In this document: one piece after another, positions 21,790 through 34,036 of the stretch
Numbering within the stretch: the first letter of the stretch is position 1
How the letters are laid out: each line of letters starts with the position of its first letter
From: Azadirachta indica
Taxonomy: Eukaryota > Streptophyta > Magnoliopsida > Sapindales > Meliaceae
Direction of reading: 5' to 3'
DNA length: 64,000 nucleotides
Assembly: GCA_022749755.1 (NCBI GenBank)
Contig: CM040440.1
Coordinates: forward strand, 370,824-434,823
Program-made: the position numbers and the translations under genes
Notes under the pieces: model-generated
Told to the model about the DNA's origin: nothing
Databases searched by the model: none
What the model saw: only the letters and a program-made list of their open reading frames with translations

Positions 21790-24700
21790 TAATGAATTTT
21801 TTATAAATAATATGATTGGAATAAAAAATTAGGGTTAAATGTGATGTAGGAAGGTGTCAAGTGGGTGATGAGGACGGGTGGGTTAGGGCACACTGGCTTC
21901 TGCATTGGTTGCTTGACAGATGAAACAGGCTCCTAAAGCCGAGCTGATATTATATTGGATAATAATACTTTTGTCCCTATTGTTTTGAAAAATGACAAAA
22001 TCAGGATAGGGTTGATGTATTTTGATAATTTAGTCTATGCCCTTTGTTTTTTTACTATGTTTTCAACCAACTACTAGTAAAGGTGGCAAACCTATCATGT
22101 CGATTCAATTTATAAAACTCAAATTTACCCCTATTTCGTATGATTTCTAATTTTTGAAAGATTGACTTAACCTAACTCATAAACCGGTCAAGAAAAAGTT
22201 GATTACTCTAACCCATAAATTCATTAAAATTATATAATATAATTCTTATGTTTTTCACATTTTTAATCATTAAATATTTTTAAAAAATTTTAATTAATTA
22301 AAATTATCAAAATATCTTTTGATGTATATAAAATGAATTTTTTTGTGTTGTATTATCTTGACATATTTGTCATTACCATGTACAGTGATATTGTAATGGG
22401 GACTGAAATGTTAAGACTAAGAAAACATGTGTTTATTTGTTTATTTAAAAAAGTTCAGGTATAAGATTTGATATTATATAGAGCCCTATTGTTTTGCTGG
22501 TTTAATTAAAACTATTTTCTTCTATAATACTGTAATGAACTTTTAATTTGACTTAACTTTTACATTATTTACCAAGTTTTACTATTTTGAGTATGTTTAA
22601 ATTGTTCATTCTTTATTTTAATAATCATGACTTCATTCTAAAGAAAAAATAAAGTACTATCATCATTGTGGTATGGATAAAATATTTTTGTTTATTGTTA
22701 TGTCTAATAAATAATTACTACAAATTTTAATTTTTCATTTATTATTTACTTAATCTAATGGTTAAAAACAAAGCTTAAAAGTAGTATTTAATGTTATAAA
22801 CTAATCAATCTTTTCTAATCTTAAATTGCTAAAAAAGATAACTCAAAATTTATGTCATTATTTTAAGTAAAAAAATTTAAGTTAATATATCATTTTTAAC
22901 TTAAATTAAGTAAAAATTTACGTTTAGTTATGAATTTCAACCAATCAATAAGTTACATTTCTGATAAAAAATTCTTTCAATTTTTGATGGCATGTAGACA
23001 TCGAAATTAATCTCGTTATCGACAGTTAAAAAAAAAAGAACCATTTCTAACCAACTCATTTGTGATCACCATTTACGGCTACCAACCATTAAAAATAAAT
23101 ATTTTTTTTTATAAAATTTCACTTGTTACAATTGAATTGCTTCAAGACATTTTTCTTAAAGTGCTTATTACTTTTTACTAGTTTACAATAATATTTGGCT
23201 TATAAAATTGAAATGCAAAGTTTATCTTTCAATTAATGTGCTATCAATCAATGATTACATGTATTAGATAATTGTTTATGTATTTATTGTGTAATCATTA
23301 ATGTAATACAAACTTAAGAAACAAGAAAAAAATTTCTCATTAAACATAATTTGGTTTAACAAGAATAAGGCGATCATTTAGAATGAACATAAAATAGAGA
23401 AAAATATATTTTTTAATGATCATTTAATATTATTTTGATATTAACATGATAGAAGTGTAAACTAAATTTTCAAATTTTCTAATGAAATGTTCTAAATAGT
23501 CTAATTAGGCAACCTTCTAGAATTTTCTAAATTATTCTTTTATAAGAAGATCTAGGAACATTCTTTATTAATTAAGATACATTTGTAACTATTTTATTTT
23601 TACTTAATTTTATAAGCACCATAATTAAATATTTAATAAATAAACACTTATATTTTTCATCAATTTATTTCTTTTGTAATTTCTCAAATTTCTTATTTCC
23701 CCCTTTTTTTTCCCCAAAAATTAGCATGCATTTACTTTGAAGTTCTTATTCTTAATACACTTTTTTTTTTCCAAGAAAGAAAAAGTTGCCTATATTTAAC
23801 AATTCTTCTATGTAATATTTCTATAAAAATAATTGTTATCATCAATCACCATGGTTATTATTATTTTCTATTTATTTGTCTTCTCTATATTATGGAAAAT
23901 CCGCTAAAAAGAATGCGATAATAACATGATCATCCTTAAATTTTTGCAAAACATTCAATTAAGAAATTTTATTAATTTTAACAACTTCATCCCTTTTAAT
24001 AATTAAAAAACTATATATAACTAAAAAATAACAATTAAATTGAAAAAAAGGCCTATGGTCATATTTCGAGTATTTGGGATACATTTAACACTTTTAAACT
24101 ATCTTATATTCAAACAAAAGTAGAAAATAAAGATTTTTACTATTTCATTGATGAAATATAATAGAAAATCGTCATAAAAAAATAAAAAACTGATTTAATT
24201 GTTAAAATTATAAAAATAGGTCATAAATTATTATTTTTAAAAAAGTTTAGGGATGGGATGAAAATGTTAGTATCCCTAAAAATTGCTTGCATTAATTGGC
24301 TCCTCCAACCAATTACTAACAATAATATGATGAAAGTCAAACAATGGCTTCGTATTCAGACTAACCCAGCTGGCTACTTCCGGATAAGAGGCTCACTTTT
24401 AATTGTTTTGGAAGACAACATAAAAATATTTATATTAGTCAGTATTTCTTTTAAGAAAATTTAGATCATAATATTTTTTTTCATACGACTATTTAGGAAT
24501 TTTTTTAAGTGAATTTTAAATTAATTTGAATTATGAATATATCTAAATATCTGAATGTGAAATTTTTTGTTAATGTAAAATGTATTCATGAAAAAATATA
24601 TAATAAAATTTAGTTAGATTTTTTAAATTATGTCAAAAATAAAAAAAATTGACTTGTACTTAATAGAAAAAATATTTTAAAAGTGTAATTAAGTTGAAAA

Positions 24701-24860
24701 AATGTACTCAATTACTTAAATATAAATTCAATAGTTGGACTTTTTTTTTATTTAATACTTAATTGATTCAAGTTTGCTATATTAAATAATTAAGTATGTT
24801 CGTTTTTTAATTTTATGTAATTTAAGACTTTTTTTTATTAAGTTAAAGAAGTTAAACTTT
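21790..24860. other. AT-rich intergenic DNA
   Basis: Upstream flank of the receptor gene followed by about 3 kb of A/T-rich sequence in which no gene, MITE of family M or terminal repeat could be supported. The short frame at 24258-24464 has no motif. Confidence 0.4.
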
Positions 24861-24871
24861 TACTTTTATGC

Positions 24872-25545
24872 TTAGGGCCGATTGTTTTTTTTTTTAATTG
24901 AAATCTAAATATATTTATTCACATAATATAATTAAATTAAAATTTTGACTTAAATCTGAATGAGTAAATGTTTGAATAATTTTATATTTTTATTTTCTAA
25001 AAAATCTCTATTTTATTAATTTATTCACTAACAAAATTAAAACCATAATTAATTATTTTTGACGTATCTCATCTCTATTGTGGATTCTCTCTACTTGTCT
25101 TCTTAATTTTATTTATTTTATATTTTAATTATTACAATAATTTATATATTTATATAATTACAATTATATTAAAATATGACATTATTTTTATTTAATTTTT
25201 ATTAATCTTTATATCATCAGTTACAAATTATTTTTTTTTAAAATCATTTATCAAATAAAAAAAAATCTACATACTAATATAATCTATTAATTTATTTATT
25301 TATTATTATGCTAATATAATTAGTATTATTATAAATATAAGTATATTATTTAAAAGAGTATATATGTCAAAATATCAATTTTCATACTTTCTATTTTATA
25401 AAAAAAAGTTAATATTTATTTTTAAATGTTTTAAAATAAAAATAAATATATATTCAAATTCATATTTTAGGTAAATTCAGATTTTTATATTCAGAGTTCA
25501 AACAAAAAAACAAATACTATCTTAATCTAAAAAGCATAAAAAATT
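24872..25545. mobile_element. AT-rich MITE-like element (family H)
   Basis: Left end contains GATTGTTTTTTTTTTTAATT then GAAATCTAAATAT. The right end in reverse complement reads ATTTGTTTTTTTGTTTGAAC then TCTGAATATAAAAATCTGAA. The termini (GTTTGTTTTTT followed by GA-type ACTGAAATTTAAAT) match the ends at 30005, 43140 and 47369. No ORF. Target duplication not determined. Confidence 0.45.
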
Positions 25546-26093
25546 GAATTTAATTACTTTCCATAAATACTTTCATTTAATTAATTTATTTACTTATAAA
25601 TATAAAAGTATTGATTTTTAAATTTTTTTTATGTTGAAAAAAACTAGACAATTTAATATTCATATCTGGACATTTAACTTTATTCAAATTTTAGACTTTT
25701 GAGATTTTAAATTAAAAAAATCGAATGTTATCTAGGTATTAACAGAAAAAAAAAACTCCTAAATAAAAAATAAAGAGTTATAAATTATATGTTTATACAC
25801 ATATATATATATATCGTCAATTTAATCACACGTCTATTATATTCATTCTATATGGTTACACTCTTTTGATATTAGAATTAAATAAATACAAATACTCCAC
25901 TTTTACAGCTCATAGTACTTTCAACAATACAACATTGAACATTTAACTATTTTCTTTAACAATATATAATTTTTTAAGAATAACAATAGTTTTTAACCAC
26001 TAGGTTGTATTGGTTGTATTTCTATATTTTATAAATAATATATAAAATTGTATTAAATTTAGGAGTTGTTTATATATATATATATATATATAT

Positions 26094-26322
26094 GAGAGGA
26101 AAATTAGAGGTTTTTTTTTTACAGTAATTTTTACATAATTTGTAAACAGTTGAATCCAATATATCTAATAGTTGAGATTGAATTTGACATATGTATTAAC
26201 TATAGTGTATTGATTATGTATTAGTTATATGGTTAAATTTAATTTGAACTATTGGATGTGTTTAAATTTAATGACCTTCAAATGATATAAAAATTTGTAT
26301 AAAAAAAAAGATTCCTAATCCT
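26094..26322. mobile_element. Palindromic MITE copy (family M) inside (TA)n
   Basis: Directly follows (TA)n at about 26070-26093 and ends before a CA-rich tract and another TA run near 26352-26362. Arms pair AATCCAATATATCTAATAGT with GAACTATTGGATGTGTTTAA. AGTTATATGGTTAAATTTAA is also typical of the family. Confidence 0.65.
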
Positions 26323-26362
26323 TTTCACAACAAACACACACACACATGCAATATATATATAT

Positions 26363-26550
26363 AGGGCAGCAGGATCAATAATTTTTTTTTACACAATTTT
26401 TTTTTATATTAATTATAGGTTGTTAGATTTTGGCACATCTAATAGTTAAAATTATATCTGACATATGCATTAATTATAATTATACCAATTATGCATTAAT
26501 TACATAGTTAAATATGATCTCAACAGTTATAGTTAAAAGATTGTGATGGC
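26363..26550. mobile_element. Palindromic MITE copy (family M), partial
   Basis: Follows a TA run. Begins GGGCAGCAGGATCAATAA and contains GGTTGTTAGATTTTGGCACA and ACATATGCATTAATTATAAT; the right arm is incomplete. Confidence 0.55.
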
Positions 26551-26705
26551 TTTAGTTGGTCTTCCTTTATTTATTTTATATTAAGAACCCTTAAAACGTT
26601 AATTCTCATCCTTATTTTCAAAAACTAGCTAGTATTTGGCTTAGAACTAAGTTCAATTAAATTATTAAAATTTGTACAAATAGTGATACATATATATATA
26701 TATAT

Positions 26706-26925
26706 CACTAACTCCATATTTTTACATATATTCTTACAATATTTTATAGATCGTTGGATTCTAAACACTTCTAATGATTAACATTGAATATAGTATGTAC
26801 ATTAATTATGTATTAATCACATATGCCCAATTTAATCTTAATCGTTAGAGGTGCATAAATCCACGGTCAATAATTAATAAAAATATGTGTAAAAGTATGG
26901 GATTATCGATCTTTTCTCATATTTC
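26706..26925. mobile_element. Palindromic MITE copy (family M) after (TA)n
   Basis: Begins CACTAACTCCATATTTTTAC after a TA run and ends AAAAGTATGGGATTATCGAT. Arms pair ATCGTTGGATTCTAAACACT with CATAAATCCACGGTCAATAA. Confidence 0.65.
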
Positions 26926-26934
26926 TACACTGAT

Positions 26935-27037
26935 ATCCCATAATTAATATATATGTTATATTAAATCTTAACTATCGAGAATGTTTAGATCTAACGATTT
27001 ATAAAATAGTATAAAATTATGAGGCTGATAATCCTTT

Positions 27038-27042
<5 letters not shown>
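26935..27042. mobile_element. Half MITE copy (family M)
   Basis: Only the right half: TTAATATATATGTTATATTA, GAATGTTTAGATCTAACGAT, GAGGCTGATAATCC, ending at a (TA)n tract. Confidence 0.5.
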
Positions 27043-27068
<26 letters not shown>

Positions 27069-27302
27069 GGGGTAGGATTAATAATTTCCCTATTTTATAT
27101 AAAATTATATTAATTGTAGACCGTTGGATATAAACTCATTTAACGGTCGAGATTGCATCTAACTATGTAATTAATGTATAATTAATGCATCTATAATTAA
27201 TGTATATGTCAGATGCAATCTCAATCGTTAGATGTGCTTATATCTAACGATTTACAATTGATGTAAGATTTTATGTAAAATAAATGGGCTGTTGATCCTG
27301 TC
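27069..27302. mobile_element. Best-preserved palindromic MITE (family M) in a (TA)n microsatellite
   Basis: 234 bp. It starts GGGGTAGGATTAATAATTTC right after (TA)n (27043-27068) and ends GGGCTGTTGATCCTGTC right before (AT)n (27303-27322). The two arms are close reverse complements: ATATAAACTCATTTAACGGT / CGTTAGATGTGCTTATATCT, GATTGCATCTAACTATGTAA / TGTCAGATGCAATCTCAATC, and TTATATAAAATTATATTAAT / ATTGATGTAAGATTTTATGT. The centre is a TAATTAATG.. palindrome. It has no ORF, so movement would have needed a transposase supplied elsewhere. Confidence 0.8.
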
Positions 27303-27324
27303 ATATATATATATATATATATGT

Positions 27325-27550
27325 GAGACAGATTAGTAGCCCTATATTTTAATACACCTGTTTACATTATTTGTAAGTTGTTAAATTTATACATTTCTAA
27401 CGATTAATATTGAATATGACACATGTAATTAATATATTATAATTAATTTATATATTAAATTTAATTTTAACTGTTAAAATATAAAAAACTAATGATTTAT
27501 AAATGAATATAAATATATGTGTAAAAATATGAGTCATTTATTCTTTTTTA
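27325..27550. mobile_element. Palindromic MITE copy (family M), diverged
   Basis: Begins GAGACAGATTAGTAGCCCTA after the (AT)n that ends the previous copy and ends AAAATATGAGTCATTTATTC before a TG microsatellite. Arms pair AAGTTGTTAAATTTATACAT with AAAAAACTAATGATTTATAA. Confidence 0.6.
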
Positions 27551-27559
27551 TGTATGTGT

Positions 27560-30000
27560 GTGTGTGTGATTATTAAAAGTTGTTAGCCACATATTATGTA
27601 GTGTATATCCTAATACTAATCACGCATTAAATACTAACACAAAATGGTGGACAAAGATTCCTATAGGATTTGGGTATTGTTTTCAAACTATGCTATTCAT
27701 AAAATAAAAATACAAATGATATTTTTAAAACTCTTAACTTAAAATTTAAATTTTAAAATTTAAAAATTTTTAATAATATAAAAATTGAAATATGCAGTAT
27801 CAAATTTAAAAAAGAAAAAGTATATAATAATTTGAAAAAAAAAGTATTTATTTTTTATTACATTATTATTTATTAACTATCATTAGCACATATATTTGTT
27901 TAGGTAAAAATTTAGTTAATATTTAATCCTACTCTTATAATTTATTAATTTTAAACTAAAATTTCTAAACGTCATATATTAAATAGGCAGACGAATGATG
28001 TAAGATAACCATCTTACTTAAAACTCTCTTTATATCTAATATAAATGATTAATTTTAAATTAAATATGTACATATTATATATGTAATAGATGATCTTATG
28101 AATGATGTAAACGTTAATAATTAATTTCATAATAATGAGCGTATGATGACGTGATATTTATCCAGATTTTAAGTAATTTGTAAGAACTCTTAAATTTTGA
28201 ATCTAAAATAGAGAGAATGAATCTAACTCAAAATTAAAATTATGTATCTTAATATAATAAATGATCAAATATAATATTAATTAGAATCCTAGATGGAGGG
28301 GAGAGAGATTGAGACAGTTGAGAAAGAAAAAGAAAATAGGGCGTCCACAGCATTCCACGGCTGGTCCAGCAAAGCAAACCATTTTCTCAGTATAAATATC
28401 TAATTATTTATTTAATTTTCTAATGATTTATTCCTTTGTTGACATCATCGAAATGGTCAATTAATCTTCTTATATAATACAAGATAATAATAATAAAAAA
28501 ATATATGTAGACATTGAATACGTATTATGCCACGATAGAGCAAATTAAATTAATAATATTTTTGTGGACATAAAGAACCCAACGAGCTAGCTTCCATGAT
28601 TTCTTGTTTGTGCCATTCTTTCTCTTCCATTATTTTATTTAATATTATATATTTATTGTTTTCTTTTTAGGGTTTGTGATTCCTGTCCCTTTACTACTTT
28701 TTCTTGACCATATGTGAAAAGTAATAAGAAGAATGTTGCAATTTGTTTAAGGGTATGTTACATTGATAAGACTATTAATTTTAGGTTAGAGGAGTACTAA
28801 ACGTCAATGCACTACTTAATATAGGTTAAAGATAAAAAAAAAAAAAAAAAAGCAAAAGTAATAAAAGAATATATTTTACAATTAATTTTAACTCGAAAGT
28901 CTCCATATTAAACGAACTATAATACGAGGCTCAATTGTCATTTGTTCTTAAATTTACTATAATAATATATGTTGTATTAAATTTATATTTTAATACTTTA
29001 CATTACATAACTTATGATGTAGTTTTATAAATTATAATATTTTAACATATGATTATAATTAAAAACTAAATTAAATTTATAAAACAATTTTTATTAAATA
29101 ATTCTGATGGGAAGTAATTTTACTAATGGAGATTAAATAGTGGGTCCTTGGTGAGTCCCACTTGGGGCCCACTGTGTAACCCCCAATTCACTTTTTCCAT
29201 GTAAATACGACTTTAGGATAAAAATATTGTCTTATCCCCTGCTTGTCCTACATCGCAAACAAGACTTAAAAGTTAAAAAGTTGAAAGGCTAATCAGGAAG
29301 TAATTTTCTTTTTAGGCTCAAATGGATAACTACGTTACAAAGTAAAAGAGAAACATTACCTCCTTGTCATATTTTAGGCTCTTAATAATCATCTATATTA
29401 CAAAGTAAAGAGCACACTACTAAAGTTATGCAAATGAAAGTGGGTAAACATTTTTTTACTTTTCAAGAAAATTATAATATCTATAATTCACTTTTATTTA
29501 AAAAAAAAGTACTTCCTGTTGAAGAAGTGTTATATAGTAAGACTTTTTCATATATATTGTGGGTTTTTCTCTGATTATTGTGTCAGCATTTTTTATTATA
29601 TTATATGTGTAGATTTCTCGAGTATATTATAAATGTTATATGTGAATGTTACGAGTAGAGTGTAATATAATATTAATAAAAACTCACTTTTACTTTTTAT
29701 TTCAAAAACATGTTATTCTTTCAACAACTCTTCTCATTTTGCACATCAAACTTCTTTTATTCACATTGTGGAGAGGCATAGAAGTTTAGTTACACGTGGC
29801 AGAATATGGTTGGTTAGGTCAATGTGCTATAGTAACAGAATATGATATAATTGATGAAAAGATAAATACTTGATTAATCCACTGAACAAGAACTTTAAAT
29901 GTTAATAAAAATTTATGGGGATTTATATTCAAAAATATAAATTATTAAATATAGCTTCATCCTTACTCTCTCTACATAAAATTAGATATGAGTAAAGTAG
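27560..30000. other. AT-rich intergenic DNA
   Basis: No gene supported. A less AT-rich island at 29125-29290 (GTGGGTCCTTGGTGAGTCCC, GCTTGTCCTACATCGC) is bracketed by the 12-mer GGAAGTAATTTT at about 29110 and 29297; it may be a small insertion. An A-run occurs near 28833. Confidence 0.35.
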
Positions 30001-30004
30001 TGTT

Positions 30005-30425
30005 TTTTTTTTTGTCTAAAATATAAATATGATTGAAATTTGAATTTGACTGAAATTTAAATTTAAATGATATATTTGTTTCTTTTACTTTAAATGTCTA
30101 ATATAAATATTAAATTATTTATTTTTATAAAGATAAAAAATCTGAAACTGATATGGTGACATATATATCCTAAAAAATTTAAAAGTGATTTGTTAAATTA
30201 TTAATATATATAAATAGTAAATAATAAATTAAGAGTATTATTAAAAAATAAAATATTTAATTATTCAGATATTTAATCATTCAGACTTAAGTTAAAATTT
30301 TTGATTTGATTATATTAAGATATTTTTAATAAATTTTTACACATAAGTTAAAAAATAAACGACTTTTAAACATTTCAATAATTATATTCAGATTTCAGTA
30401 AAAAAAAAAAACAGGCTCTAAATCA
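30005..30425. mobile_element. AT-rich MITE-like element (family H)
   Basis: The left end (GTTTTTTTTTTTGTCTAAAA then TGACTGAAATTTAAATTTAA) and the reverse complement of the right end (CCTGTTTTTTTTTTTACTGA then AATCTGAATATAATTATTGA) are related. Same terminal style as 24872, 43140 and 47369. No ORF. Confidence 0.45.
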
Positions 30426-30429
30426 AAAT

Positions 30430-31606
30430 ATAAAATAAAATCTAAAAGCATTACTAAAGGAGTTGATATTTCTTACCTTCTTTTTTAGCCTCTTTCTAAA
30501 AGTACGGCTTTAACTCCGATTTATATTCTTTTACAACTTTTTTTAATCTAAATATATGACAAAAATATCTTTCTAAGTAAATTTAGAACTCTTAATTAAA
30601 AAACTATTTACGAGTAATTTAGTGACAAAGTACTTGTCTCTCTTTTTTCTGACAAGAAAAAGAATTTAAATCTTTATAGTTATTTTTTAGGATAAATTTT
30701 TTTGAATAAAGACAAATTTTACTTAAATTGAATACAAATTTTTGTGAGCAACGTTAAATATATGCCATCCCAACTCTTGATAGATTTCTGATTTAATATG
30801 GACAGATGGTAAATAAAAAACTAAAAAAAAAAAAAAAAACTCTTACTAGAACATGAAAATAAGTGTTTGATAATGCAACAATATCCTTTTGCGAAAAAGA
30901 TCACTTATGTCGTGTGACTTGTGAAACCGCAATAATGAGAGGAAAATTGCAAAAAAGAAGCACGTATACACGAGAGAATCAACAACTTCATCAAAAGTGT
31001 ACGTGACCTCTATGCTTTTGGCCCAATTTTGCAGCATTTATCCATGTATTTACTTGTTTTCTTATGTCACCAAAATGACAACATCATTCATTCTAGAGCC
31101 TCTAGTATTTATGTGATATATACTTGGAATTTAGTATGCAAAATTACAACATTAGCTTTTTGTTGTTGGAATTTCTCCAAAGGTGTTAGAGATTTTATAA
31201 TTAAATAATACATTTAAAAAGATTTAGCACTCGTTTTTATATGACTTTTTATTAATTAAAATATTTTTTAATATTAAATACCCTTTTTAATTTTAAATAA
31301 TTTATTTATTTACTTGTAGTTTTTATAATATAAATATCAAAATTTTAACTTTTATTGTACTTGAATTGGAGATAACTTGGCCTTGTATAAAACTAATTGT
31401 AGTGATTTTAATAGGAAAATATATTAAATTATTTTTTTATTTTTCCTTTGTCTAAAACTAACTTATTAAATATTTTTTAAATCATTAGAATTATCAATTT
31501 ATCAAACTTTAAGAGTGTAAATGCTTTTTTTTCTCTTTATTTTCATTGAGAACGATATTCATATTTCTATTCATCCACATTTCATCTTTTTTCCTCTTAA
31601 AATATT

Positions 31607-31641
<35 letters not shown>

Positions 31642-32140
31642 GGGTAATACCAAACGAAGCGTGTGAATGAGTAAAAACTTGGAATCTTAAATTGCAATTC
31701 GTGGTCCTTACCTAAAATAATTTCTAGAAACCAATACGAAGAGCAATGAAATTAATCCCTATATAAAACATTTCATAGAAGGCCAATTAATTGTGTAAAA
31801 TATATAATTGAATTAGAATTAAGGGAAAGATCAAACAAACTAGAAGTAAAAACTATAAGAAGAAGAATCAACTATTTATATATGGAGTAATAATATATTT
31901 TTTTACCTTATATCAAAAGATTAATTTTTATTTTTAGTGACGTGAAAATTAACTTATTATTATCAAATCACCTTACAAATTAATAAATATTTTAAATGAT
32001 TAAAAATTTTAAATTAATTAAAGTTAATATAAGAAGATGTATGATCACGATACTTCAACTTCTACTTCACTTGAAAACAGAAATATTAACATGCTTAGAA
32101 TTGAAATATTAGCATACAAAATTGGAAACACTTGCATTCA
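30430..32140. other. AT-rich intergenic DNA
   Basis: No supported gene. Contains a (TA)n run at about 31610-31638. The minus-strand frames at 30846-31037 and 31509-31697 show no recognisable motif; the latter spans the microsatellite. Confidence 0.4.
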
Positions 32141-32144
32141 GATT

Positions 32145-33437
32145 TCAACAACCCAACATTTTCAAGTGCGGCCAATTGCTAGAAGCCCTCTTCTTCTCAC
32201 TTTTGCTTCTTTTATCATCCCTATTGCCCTTCTTACTCTCTCCTTTCTCTTTAATGGGACTTCCCACCTGCTTCCTCCTTTGTTGCACTACTTTACTATG
32301 CTTTCCCTGTTTAAAATATTTTCAAAAAACAAGTTATTACCTATCAAATAACTTATTCTTTACCTAATCAAGAGGGTGAAATTAAGAAATCTTCAAGAGA
32401 ACATGAAGATTAACGTGAAAATGATATTATTTTATACAAATCAATGAAGATTAACGCAAATTTTTTACAGACACTTTTTCAGATTTACATTTTAAAAGAT
32501 CTAAACATTATTACTTAATGATTTCTCTCTCTCATATTTATATACATACGTATATATGATTAATAGCCAATATAGTGGGGTTTTATGTAAGTGTAGGATT
32601 ACAGAGCAGTGGTTGTATGGTATAGTTGATATATTTAAATAGTTAAATTGTTCAAAATACAATTTAACAGTGGACTTAAAGTGGGGATGATCTATAGATT
32701 GTGTTGGAGAACCTCTACTTTTCAATAGTTGACTTTAAATGGGAATAATCCATATATTGTGTTTAAAAACTTCTACTTTTCATGAATGTACCATATATAG
32801 TGATTGTATGGTAGTATATGATTCTTTATATAATTAATTATTACCTGAATTTCAGATACGTTAGCTTGGACTTGGGGCTCTTGTTTTGGATTTAGATTGC
32901 TAAAAGTTGGTAATGAGCAAGCGATTTCTGGTTTGGATCCCTGCAGGCTTGAAGATGCATCCCCAGATGAAGTGCAGGATGTGCTGCTTGATTCTAACTC
33001 TAAGCACAGCTAATCACAAAAGCAGACATGTTAAAACTAAAGGAATTGGCTTCAATGGCACATTATATTCAATTATAAGATACTGATTTAAGAGATATTT
33101 CACCTGAAACATCCGGTTTTCAAGAGAGGCTACTCTATCCAATAATGAACCTTTGAAATAAGCTTCCCTCACAGCCAAATTCAATGGTAGGTATTGTTTC
33201 TCCAGTGTTTGTGCACTGCTACTCCATTTTCCGAAGTTTCTTTTGCTTTCTAAATTTTTCATCTGCGTTGATCACACCCACAAAAATTCCGAGTTCAAAA
33301 ATCAAAAAATAGGAGAAAGAAAACAGAAGATTTCCAAAACGATGTTAGATAAAAGGAGAGACACTCACAATGAATTCTAGATGATCCAATCTAGAAACAA
33401 GTGGCATGGAGTGGTTACCATGTTTATCATTCTCCAT
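32145..33437 (-). CDS. Uncharacterised plant protein, four exons, 184 residues
   Basis: Four exons join in phase 0 with GT-AG sites at every border: 33369-33437 (23 codons, MENDKHGNHS... ending RLDHLEFI), 33104-33262 (53 codons, MKNLESKRNF... ending SLENRMFQ), 32845-33009 (55 codons, LCLELESSSTSC... ending QANVSEIQ) and 32145-32306 (53 codons plus TGA, GKHSKVVQQRRK... ending HLKMLGC). All exon lengths are multiples of three and every junction keeps the frame, which is strong evidence for a real gene. The N-terminal half is amphipathic and may be helical (LVSRLDHLEFIMKNLE; KGSLLDRVASLENRMFQ, heptad-like). The middle is Ser-rich. The C-terminus is strongly basic (KEKGESKKGNRDDKRSKSEK) and may be nuclear. 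I do not recognise the family and assign no function. It lies about 0.6 kb downstream of the BOU-type gene on the same strand. Confidence 0.8.
32671..32795. repeat. Tandem duplication within intron 3
   Basis: Two adjacent copies of about 62 bp (GACTTAAAGTGGGGATGATC... and GACTTTAAATGGGAATAATC..., each ending CTTCTACTTTTCA or CCTCTACTTTTCA) in the large third intron (32307-32844) of the four-exon gene. Confidence 0.65.
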
Positions 33438-33439
33438 TT

Positions 33440-34036
33440 ATTTTTCAGGGCTTCAATGGCGTTATGGGCTGATATATACTTGACAATGAGAAAGCAGTTA
33501 CGTGATTCCCTCCTTTTTCTGTCAATCTATTGAATGCGGCTTACAGGTCATCCGGCAGTTTGTTTAACTACGTGGCCATGTTCAGGTAATCGACATGGAG
33601 ACCAGACATGAGATATAGTCTCATCTCATCACTTAGATCCAAATTTAATGAGCCTTCCAACGAACTCCTATTATTCTTTTCTTTTTAATTTATATTTCTC
33701 AAATAATACTGTTTGGCAAGTCACTTTCCAACACTGAAGCCCAACAAATTTCACTGATTAAGATATCCATGGGGCCGTGCTATTAGCTATCTGGGTACAT
33801 TTCAAAATGATGAACCTCATGAAAACCATCAGAAGGAAACTTTATTATAAAAATGTTATGCAAGGGTTAATTGGTGAAAGAATGTTTCTTGATGAATAAA
33901 GAGCCTGTTACCATACTTGGTAAACAATCTTTTACAGAGGCATCATTCTATGACCTGAAGATGTCTTTGAAATGAGGGAAATATGGCAACAGTGGCGATT
34001 ATTCACCAATCCTTGGCCAGCATCTAAAATGATTGA
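33440..34036 (-). other. Region between the four-exon gene and the BOU-type gene
   Basis: About 0.6 kb without a coding frame. The right part should hold the 3' UTR and poly(A) site of the carrier gene, and the left part the promoter of the four-exon gene. No TATA box was assigned. Confidence 0.4.
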
